Source: Pseudomonadota bacterium (GTDB taxonomy: Bacteria; Pseudomonadota; Alphaproteobacteria; Sphingomonadales; Sphingomonadaceae). Taken from it: 64,000 bases of DNA. The translations under genes and the position numbers were made by a program. Below are positions 57,958 through 64,000 of this stretch, piece after piece. The stretch is taken from the NCBI GenBank assembly GCA_023400405.1, contig JAEXFD010000055.1, forward strand, positions 1 through 64,000. Reading direction: 5' to 3'. Each line of letters starts with the position of its first letter. Within the stretch, counting starts at the first letter, position 1. The notes beneath the pieces are model-generated. The model had not been told where the DNA came from. It did not search any database and saw only the letters and a list, made by a program, of their open reading frames with translations.

Positions 57958-60513
57958 ATGTTGAACCTGTCGCGCATTCGCCGGTCGCTGCTCACCGGCT
58001 CCACCTTGCTCGCGGTCGCCGCCGCGGCCAGCCCGGCGCTGGCTCAGGACCAGGCGCCCGTCAGTGCCCAGGTGTCGCCCGATTCGCCCGATGCGCAGGG
58101 CCTGACCGACATCGTCGTGACGGCACAGCGCCGCGAAACCAATCTCCAGCAGACGCCGATCTCGATCTCGGTGCTCAGCACCGAAGCGCTGGCGGACCGC
58201 CACGTCCAGAGCCTGTTCAACCTGGCCGACGGCACCGTGCCGTCGCTGCGCGTCGCCACCTTCGAGGCGCGCCAGTCGGCGCTGACCATCGGCATCCGCG
58301 GCATCGTTCCCTACGACCAGAACCAGACCGCGCGCGATGCGGGCGTGGGCGTCTATATCGACGGCGTTGCCCTCGGGAAGACCCAGGGCCTCAACGCCGC
58401 GCTGTTCGATATCGAGCGGATCGAAGTGCTCAAGGGTCCGCAGGGCACGCTGTTCGGCCGCAACACCGAAGGCGGCGCGCTGAGCCTCGTCACGCGCGCA
58501 CCCACCGGCGAGTTCGGCGCACGCGTCACCGCCGGCGTCGGCAATTACGGCAGCCGCAATGCCGAAATGCATGTCGATCTGCCCGCCTTCGCCGACATCG
58601 CGCTGAAGTTCGACGGCGTCTACCAGCACCAGGATCCGACGGTGAAGGACCCGCTCGCGGGCTCGACCGGCTGGAACTATTATGATCGCAAGGGCGGGCG
58701 CGTCGCCGCGCGCTGGACCCCGGTGCAGGGCTTCACCGCCAACTTCTCCTATGATTACGCCCAGGACGACAACACGCCCCAGTTCAGCCAGCTGATCGAT
58801 TACAATCCCCGGGGCTTCACCGTCGGCAGCTACACGCCGGCTGGCGGGACGATCGGCACGACGCTCTACCTGCCGGGCACCGCCACCGCCTGCGGCGGCA
58901 CCATCCCCGCCGGCAGCACCAAGCCGATCTGCGTCGCGCCGCTCGCGCCGGCCGTCGGCGTGCATCCGGATCGCCAGCGCACCGCCGATGTCGGCGTGCC
59001 GCAGCAGCCCAGCGAAGACATCACCCACGGCTTCATCTCGAACCTGTCGTACAAGGCGGCGCCGTGGATCGAGCTGCGCTCGATCACCGCGTGGCGCGGC
59101 GTCAGCACCGATCAGTGGGACAATTCGGGCGGCCCCGAGCGCAGCACCTATGCGCCGAACGCGAACTTCAGCCGCTACAGCCTGTCGTTCCTGCGCCAGC
59201 ACCAGTTCAGCCAGGAATTCCAGGCGGTCGGCAGCGTGCCGCAGTTCGATTATGTGGTCGGCGGCTATTACTACACCGAACACGCCACCGAATATGCCGC
59301 GACGCCACTCACCAATCAGTGGAACGCCGACGGCACTGCCTACACGATCCGCAGCCCGATCGTCACCGGCACCGTCACCGGGGCCAATTCGGGCTACCAG
59401 CCCTATGCCAGCTCGTGCGTGAACACGCTGGCGACCACCGTGCCGCAATTCGCCAACAGCTGCCAGTTCATCACCCGCGCCAGCGAGGCCTGGGATCATA
59501 ACTATTCGGTGTTCGGCAACCTCACCTTCACGCCGGACGGCCTCGGCGTGCTGCACTTCACTGCCGGCGGCCGCTGGACCAAGGACGATCGCCATGGCCG
59601 GCTCTATGTGGTGAACAACGCAGCGCAGGGCTTTACCTTCAAGAACAGCATCAGCCGCTTCGATCCGATGTTCAACATCGCGCTCGACGCGACGCCGGAC
59701 GTCCACCTCTACGCCAAATACGCCACCGGCTTCCGCGCCGGTGGCGCCAACGATCGCTCGCAGAGCTTCAACGCCTTCGGTCCGGAGTCAGTGAAGTCCT
59801 ATGAAATCGGCGCGAAGATGGACTTCCTCGATCACCATGCCCGGCTGAACTTGGCGGGCTACATCATGAACCGTTCGGACACCCAATTCGACTTCGACCT
59901 GTACGACACCTCGGCCACCAGCCCGACCAATGGCAGCCATATCGAGCAGACGCAGAATGCCGGCCGGACCAAGATCCGCGGCATCGAAGCCGATCTGACC
60001 GTGAAGCCGACCCGTGAGCTGACCCTGTCGGCCTCCTATGCCTATACCTATTGGAAGGCGCCGGCGGCGGTGAACCCGCTCACCGGGGGCCTGCCCCAGC
60101 AGCTCTACATCGTCTACACGCCGACCAACGCGGCGTCGGGCGCGATCGATTATGCGCTGCCGGTGATGGACGGGGGAGCCAATCTGCGCCTTCACCTCGA
60201 CGGCAACTATGCGAGCAGCCAGTACAGCTTCCAGCTCGAGCCGACCAAGACTGATGCGAGCTTCGTCATGAACGGCCGGATCGCGCTGGCCGACATCGCG
60301 GTGAGCGATCGCAGCACGGTCACCGTGTCGCTCTGGGCACGCAACCTGCTCGATACGACCTATATCTATCGCCGCTCGAACGCCAATTCGTCGCCGGTCA
60401 ACAACTATAACGGCGCAACCCTGGTTTCGAGCAATTATGGCGGAATCCTGGGCGACTATGCCAATTTCAATCCGCCGCGTACCTTCGGCGGCGAAATCAG
60501 CGTGAAGTTCTGA
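57958..60513 (+). CDS. TonB-dependent receptor
   Basis: The 851-aa product has a signal peptide (SLLTGSTLLAVAAAASPALAQ), TonB-box-like DIVVTAQRRETNLQQTPISI, a plug (ALTIGIRGIVPYDQNQ, IERIEVLKGPQGTLFGRNTE) and a barrel ending in the aromatic-terminated FGGEISVKF. The RGI-type plug and long barrel fit the large Sphingomonas receptor family with unknown cargo. The ATG at 57958 follows GGGGGA and is preferred over 57931. It ends before a bidirectional terminator; the two-component genes beyond it are on the other strand. Confidence 0.9.
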   Translation: MLNLSRIRRSLLTGSTLLAVAAAASPALAQDQAPVSAQVSPDSPDAQGLTDIVVTAQRRETNLQQTPISISVLSTEALADRHVQSLFNLADGTVPSLRVATFEARQSALTIGIRGIVPYDQNQTARDAGVGVYIDGVALGKTQGLNAALFDIERIEVLKGPQGTLFGRNTEGGALSLVTRAPTGEFGARVTAGVGNYGSRNAEMHVDLPAFADIALKFDGVYQHQDPTVKDPLAGSTGWNYYDRKGGRVAARWTPVQGFTANFSYDYAQDDNTPQFSQLIDYNPRGFTVGSYTPAGGTIGTTLYLPGTATACGGTIPAGSTKPICVAPLAPAVGVHPDRQRTADVGVPQQPSEDITHGFISNLSYKAAPWIELRSITAWRGVSTDQWDNSGGPERSTYAPNANFSRYSLSFLRQHQFSQEFQAVGSVPQFDYVVGGYYYTEHATEYAATPLTNQWNADGTAYTIRSPIVTGTVTGANSGYQPYASSCVNTLATTVPQFANSCQFITRASEAWDHNYSVFGNLTFTPDGLGVLHFTAGGRWTKDDRHGRLYVVNNAAQGFTFKNSISRFDPMFNIALDATPDVHLYAKYATGFRAGGANDRSQSFNAFGPESVKSYEIGAKMDFLDHHARLNLAGYIMNRSDTQFDFDLYDTSATSPTNGSHIEQTQNAGRTKIRGIEADLTVKPTRELTLSASYAYTYWKAPAAVNPLTGGLPQQLYIVYTPTNAASGAIDYALPVMDGGANLRLHLDGNYASSQYSFQLEPTKTDASFVMNGRIALADIAVSDRSTVTVSLWARNLLDTTYIYRRSNANSSPVNNYNGATLVSSNYGGILGDYANFNPPRTFGGEISVKF

Positions 60514-60545
60514 TCGATTGCCGGCAGTCCGCCGGCACCGGAAAG

Positions 60546-60578
60546 AGGCCCGGACGCTATCCCCGTCCGGGCCTTTTT
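60546..60578. terminator. Bidirectional intrinsic terminator
   Basis: AGGCCCGGAC (60546-60555) pairs with GTCCGGGCCT (60565-60574) and is followed by TTTTT (plus strand). The A-rich side upstream makes it weaker in the minus direction. It separates the receptor gene from the sensor kinase, whose stop codon it touches. Confidence 0.82.
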
Positions 60579-61915
60579 CATGTCCCCAACGGCAAGCGGA
60601 CGCGCACGGCCAGGCCCGGGCGATTGTCCGCCAATTCAAGCGTGCCGCGATGGAGCGCGGCGATCGCCTGTGCCAGCGGCAACCCCAGGCCGTGGCCCGG
60701 CCGGTTGCGGCTGCGTTCGAGCCGGCCGAAACGGCGCAGCGCCAGCCGGTGTTCGGCCTCGGCGATGCCCGGCCCGTCATCCGCCACCGTCAACATTGCC
60801 TGCGCCCCTTTGCGGGCCACCGAAACGGTGATGCGCGTGCCGCTGGGCGTATGATTGACTGCATTCTCGACCAGATTGACCACGAGCTGGGTGAGCAGCC
60901 TTGCGTCCCCGCGGATCGGCGCGGGCTGCCACGGGCCCAGGGTCAGGTGGTGACCGCCCTCGTCGGCAAGTGCCTCGACTCCCTCGGCGGCATCGGCGGC
61001 CAGCGCGCCCAGGTCGAGCGCCTCGAACATCGCGCGCCGGTCCCCGCCCTCGACTTCCGCGATGCGCAGGATCGCGGCGAACACCGCCAGGATCGCCTCG
61101 CTTTGTCCGATCGCCTGGTCGAGCTCGGGTCGCAGCGGTTCGGCAGCCGGCATCGCGGCGACCCGGACGAGCTGGCCATGCAAGCGCGCAAGCGGCGTGC
61201 GCAGGTCATGCGCGATGTCGTTGGAGACCTGGGCGAGGCTGGTCATCAGCGCCTCGATCCGGTCGAGCATCCGGTTGAATGCCGCGGCCTGGCGACCAAA
61301 CGCCGTGCCGGCCCCTTCCGCCGGCACGCGCGCACGCAAGTCGCCCTCGGCGATCGCCTCGGCCGCGGTGCGCACCGCTTCGATGTTGCGCCGGATCGCC
61401 ACCGCCAGCACCAGGGTGCCCGCCACCACCAGCAACAGGATCGTGCCGAAGCCGAGCGAGAGGATCAGCACGCGCTGCGCATCGTGATTCTCGATCGGCT
61501 CGCTCTCCGCGACCAGCGTGAGCGTGCTGCCGTCGCTCAACCGGCGCACCAGCGCGCGCCCGCGGGTCAGGCCCGGAATCCCGGCCGCGCGGTCGATCGT
61601 CGAAAGCCCGATCGGAAGGCCGTGCGCAGGAGCGATGTTGCCGATCAGCCGCCGCCCGTTCGCGGCGACGAGCAGGAAGCCGATATCCCCGCTGTCGCGG
61701 CGGCGAGTCTCCGCGTCGATCCGGCCGACCAGGCGGTCAGGGCCCGGATCGCCGGCAAGCAACTCCGCCGCTTCCCCGCCCAGCCGCCGATCGACCTGCC
61801 GATCGATCGCCCCGATCAGCGCGAAATAGACGGCCAGGCTGGTCAAGACCGTCGCGAGCGAGATCGCCGCGACGAAGGCGATCGCGATCGCCCGCAGCGA
61901 CCGGAGCGGCGCCAC
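60578..61915 (-). CDS. Membrane sensor histidine kinase
   Basis: The 445-aa product has membrane segments at about residues 9-35 and 146-175 flanking a periplasmic domain, then HAMP, the His phospho-acceptor in SNDIAHDLRTPLARL, and ATPase motifs NLVENAVNHTPSG (N box), VADDGPGIA (G1) and GHGLGLPLAQAI (G2). It senses something in the periplasm and phosphorylates the response regulator encoded just upstream (5 bp gap). The start is a GTG at 61915 directly after that gene. Neighbouring metal genes make a metal or envelope cue plausible, by inference only. Confidence 0.92.
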   Translation of the reverse strand: MAPLRSLRAIAIAFVAAISLATVLTSLAVYFALIGAIDRQVDRRLGGEAAELLAGDPGPDRLVGRIDAETRRRDSGDIGFLLVAANGRRLIGNIAPAHGLPIGLSTIDRAAGIPGLTRGRALVRRLSDGSTLTLVAESEPIENHDAQRVLILSLGFGTILLLVVAGTLVLAVAIRRNIEAVRTAAEAIAEGDLRARVPAEGAGTAFGRQAAAFNRMLDRIEALMTSLAQVSNDIAHDLRTPLARLHGQLVRVAAMPAAEPLRPELDQAIGQSEAILAVFAAILRIAEVEGGDRRAMFEALDLGALAADAAEGVEALADEGGHHLTLGPWQPAPIRGDARLLTQLVVNLVENAVNHTPSGTRITVSVARKGAQAMLTVADDGPGIAEAEHRLALRRFGRLERSRNRPGHGLGLPLAQAIAALHRGTLELADNRPGLAVRVRLPLGT

Positions 61916-61920
61916 TCGGC

Positions 61921-62598
61921 TCAGCCGCGAAACATGTAGCCGACGCCGCGAATGGTGGCGATCGGGTCCGGCAGGCCGGGGATTTCCAGCCGCTGGCGCA
62001 GGCGCCGGATATAGGCATCGACAATGTTGGTGGTGGGCACGAAGTCATACCCCCAGACCCGCTCGAGCAGCAGCGGCCGCGTGAGCACCGTCCCCGCCTC
62101 GCGCACCAGCTCGGCGAGCAGCTTGATCTCGGTCTTGTGGAGCTCGATCGGCCGCCCCGCCCGCGTCACGCGGTGCCGCGCGACGCTGACCGTGACGTCG
62201 CCCGCGCTCACCGTCGCATGGTCGGCACCGTCCGCCTGGCGGCGACGCAGCAGCGCCCGGATCCGCGCGTGCAGTTCCTCGATCTCGAATGGCTTGACGA
62301 CATAATCGTCGGCACCCGCCTCCAGCCCCTCGATCCGTTCGTTCAGCCGGCCGAGCGCCGTCAGCAGGATCGTCGGCGTCTGCACGTCCTGCTCGCGCAG
62401 CCGGCGCAGCACGTCGACTCCGTCGATCGCGGGGAGCATCCGGTCGAGGATGATGACCTCCGACGGGGCTTCGGTCGCCGCCAGCATCGCCGCGCGGCCA
62501 TCCGCGACCGCGCGCACGGAGTAGCCTCGGGCGCCGAGCTGGTCGGCGAGCATGTGCCGCAGCGTGTCGTCGTCCTCCACCACGAGCAGGCGGGGCAT
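61921..62598 (-). CDS. OmpR-family response regulator
   Basis: The 225-aa product has a receiver domain (LLVVEDDDTLR, phospho-acceptor D52 in VIILDRMLPAIDG, Lys in DDYVVKPFEIE) and an OmpR-type winged-helix DNA-binding domain (LTRPLLLERVWGYDF, TTNIVDAYIRRLRQRLE). The ATG at 62598 (MPRLLVVEDD) is chosen over a GTG four codons upstream. It is co-transcribed with the sensor kinase. Confidence 0.93.
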   Translation of the reverse strand: MPRLLVVEDDDTLRHMLADQLGARGYSVRAVADGRAAMLAATEAPSEVIILDRMLPAIDGVDVLRRLREQDVQTPTILLTALGRLNERIEGLEAGADDYVVKPFEIEELHARIRALLRRRQADGADHATVSAGDVTVSVARHRVTRAGRPIELHKTEIKLLAELVREAGTVLTRPLLLERVWGYDFVPTTNIVDAYIRRLRQRLEIPGLPDPIATIRGVGYMFRG

Positions 62599-62795
62599 GG
62601 CTTCGGTCACGGGGGCGGCTTGGATCACGGGCAGGCTTCCGATCGGGTCGTCTTCCTTTAGAGCGCCGCGGCGGCGAGGTCGATGGCCGAGCGCTTTGCC
62701 GCGGGGAAACATCCGGCCTTGCGATTGCCACGAATGGCCGCTTCTATCGCGCCGACGAGTCCGCCTCCAGCGGCTCGCGCCGAAAGGGATTTCCG

Positions 62796-63320
62796 ATGCG
62801 CCTGTTCCTGCTGCTCGCGGCATTCCTCGCGGCTCCGGCGATGGCGCAGGAGCGCCCCGCCCCGCCCGCGCCGGCAGGCGGCATCGCGACGGCGCCGGCG
62901 CGCCCCGGCGAACCGGCGGTCACGGTGATCGTCGAGCCGGTGGCGATGATGATCGCGGCATTCGATTCGGATGGCGACGGCAAGGTGACGCGCGCGGAAT
63001 TCGACGCCGGGCTCAAGCACAGCTTCGACCTGGTCGACACCGCGCATCGCGGCTTCCTCAGCTACATCGGCTATTCGGATTGGGCCGAGCGCTGGATGGG
63101 CGATCGCAACACGCTGCCGAGCCCGTTCGAACTCGACCGAGACGGCGACAACAAGGTGAGCTTCGCCGAACTCGCCGCGCGCTTCGATGCGCTGTTCGCC
63201 CGCTACGATGCCAACAAGGACGGCGTGCTCGAGCGCAAGGAGCTGGTGACGATCCGCCCGCCCGCGTTCAATCCCGGTGCCGGCGGGCGCGGCAAGAAGG
63301 ACAAGCGCCAGCGTCTTTGA
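62796..63320 (+). CDS. Secreted EF-hand protein
   Basis: The 174-aa product has a signal peptide (MRLFLLLAAFLAAPAMAQ), a Pro/Ala linker and three EF-hand loops: DSDGDGKVTRAE (from D57), DRDGDNKVSFAE and DANKDGVLERKE, all with canonical 1, 3, 5 and 12 ligands, so calcium binding is likely. Its role is unknown; it lies between a two-component system and a metal transporter, divergent from the former and 42 bp from the latter, which points to calcium or metal handling in the periplasm. Confidence 0.87.
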   Translation: MRLFLLLAAFLAAPAMAQERPAPPAPAGGIATAPARPGEPAVTVIVEPVAMMIAAFDSDGDGKVTRAEFDAGLKHSFDLVDTAHRGFLSYIGYSDWAERWMGDRNTLPSPFELDRDGDNKVSFAELAARFDALFARYDANKDGVLERKELVTIRPPAFNPGAGGRGKKDKRQRL

Positions 63321-63362
63321 TGTCCTAGCATCACATGGCCGGCCGGGGCTAAGAGCATCGTC

Positions 63363-64000
63363 ATGGGCGCGCATCACGATCACGATCATCACCACCAACC
63401 CGCCGATTTCGGTCGCGCCTTCGCGATCGGGACCGCGCTTAACCTCGCGTTCGTCGCGATCGAGGGCACCGCGGGCTTCCTCACCCATTCGGTCGCGCTG
63501 CTCGCCGATGCCGGGCACAATCTCTCCGACGTTCTCGGGCTGCTGATCGCCTGGGGCGGTGCCGAACTCGGCAAGCGCCCCGCCTCGCGCCGTTTCACCT
63601 ATGGCCTGCGCGGCAGCTCGATCCTCGCCGCGCTTGCCAACGCCGTGCTGCTCTTCGTCGCGGTGGGCGCGATCCTGGTCGAAGCGGTGCAACGCTTCTC
63701 GGAGCCCTCGCCGGTCCCCGGCCTCACCGTCATGCTGGTCGCCGGCGCCGGCATCGTCGTCAACCTCGGCACGGCGCTGCTCTTCGTCCGGGGCCGCAGC
63801 GGCGACGTCAATGTCCGTGGGGCCTATCTCCACATGGCCTCCGACGCGGCGGTATCGGCCGGCGTGATGGTCGGCGGCGGATTGATCCTGCTCACCGGGG
63901 CGACCTGGCTCGATCCGGCGATCAGCCTGGCGATCGTCGCGGTGATCCTGTGGAGCACCTGGGGCCTGTTCGTCGAATCGCTCACGCTCGCACTCCAGGC
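63363..64000 (+). CDS. Cation diffusion facilitator (zinc/cobalt exporter), partial
   Basis: The reading frame runs past the window end; 212 residues are visible. A His-rich N-terminus (MGAHHDHDHHHQPADFGRAF) is followed by membrane helices with the CDF signature SVALLADAGHNLSDVLGLL (metal-site His and Asp) and the second site HMASDAAVSAGV. Such CzcD/ZitB proteins exchange protons for zinc, cobalt or cadmium to detoxify the cytoplasm. The ATG at 63363 gives this His-rich start. The cytosolic C-terminal domain lies outside the window. Confidence 0.92.
   Translation, partial: MGAHHDHDHHHQPADFGRAFAIGTALNLAFVAIEGTAGFLTHSVALLADAGHNLSDVLGLLIAWGGAELGKRPASRRFTYGLRGSSILAALANAVLLFVAVGAILVEAVQRFSEPSPVPGLTVMLVAGAGIVVNLGTALLFVRGRSGDVNVRGAYLHMASDAAVSAGVMVGGGLILLTGATWLDPAISLAIVAVILWSTWGLFVESLTLALQ

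Noticed and set aside
57955..59706. 583-residue minus-strand frame antisense to the second TonB receptor
   Set aside because: Shadow of the receptor gene; no signal or motif.
1..64000. CRISPR arrays, prophage or insertion sequences
   Set aside because: No regularly spaced direct repeats, integrase, transposase or phage structural genes were seen; repeats are short palindromes only.

Overview
The window is one contiguous stretch of a high-GC alphaproteobacterial chromosome. Gene content points to the Sphingomonadaceae: a PhoK-type alkaline phosphatase, three TonB-dependent receptors, the cell-cycle genes cpdR and trcR (DUF1013), DUF1192 and DUF1289 proteins, a SapC-family protein, and many short palindromic repeats between genes. 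I see no phage, integrase, insertion sequence or CRISPR array; the region reads as a mostly ordinary chromosome.

Layout. 1-3649 (minus): circularly permuted ATP-grasp protein, alpha-E protein, transglutaminase-like protein and a small secreted protein, tightly overlapping. 3730-7500: a DsbD-like thiol-disulfide transporter, with a divergent PhoK-like phosphatase. 7645-15662 (minus): a beta-helix protein and a near-complete valine (isobutyryl-CoA) catabolic set, with a divergent LysR regulator (15772). 16652-21541 (minus): a vitamin B12 uptake operon under a textbook cobalamin riboswitch. 21663: a soluble CBS-domain chemoreceptor. 22996-28675: a divergent peptide-scavenging locus made of an Lrp/AsnC regulator, an exported S51 cyanophycinase-like peptidase, a TonB receptor and an exported M20 peptidase. 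28738: tRNA-Val. 28882-33229: cpdR, an N-formylglutamate amidohydrolase, a candidate anti-Shine-Dalgarno sRNA, cytochrome b561, SapC and a FAD oxidase. 33304-44687: RNA helicase/thioredoxin/DUF1289 operon, cupin, an orphan gene of unlike composition, two GSTs, an exported dienelactone-hydrolase-family protein, TrcR, an envelope glycolipid gene pair, a quinone oxidoreductase and DUF1192. 44829-57636: clpA, a 7TM diguanylate cyclase, an acyl-CoA ligase, an aldehyde dehydrogenase, xseB-ispA, an orphan, and coaD-PPIase-queA. 57958-64000: a TonB receptor, a two-component system, an EF-hand protein and a CDF metal exporter cut by the window end.

How it fits together. Valine-derived isobutyryl-CoA goes through acyl-CoA dehydrogenase, enoyl-CoA hydratase, hydroxyisobutyryl-CoA hydrolase, MmsB and MmsA to propionyl-CoA, whose usual further metabolism needs B12; the B12 import operon lies next to this cluster. 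The most promising candidate systems are the ATP-grasp/alpha-E operon, whose transglutaminase has Ser where Cys is expected and which ends in a secreted small protein; the S51/M20/TonB/Lrp peptide locus; and the independent sRNA-like transcript near 30.3 kb. All functions are inferred from sequence motifs and context; no database search was possible.
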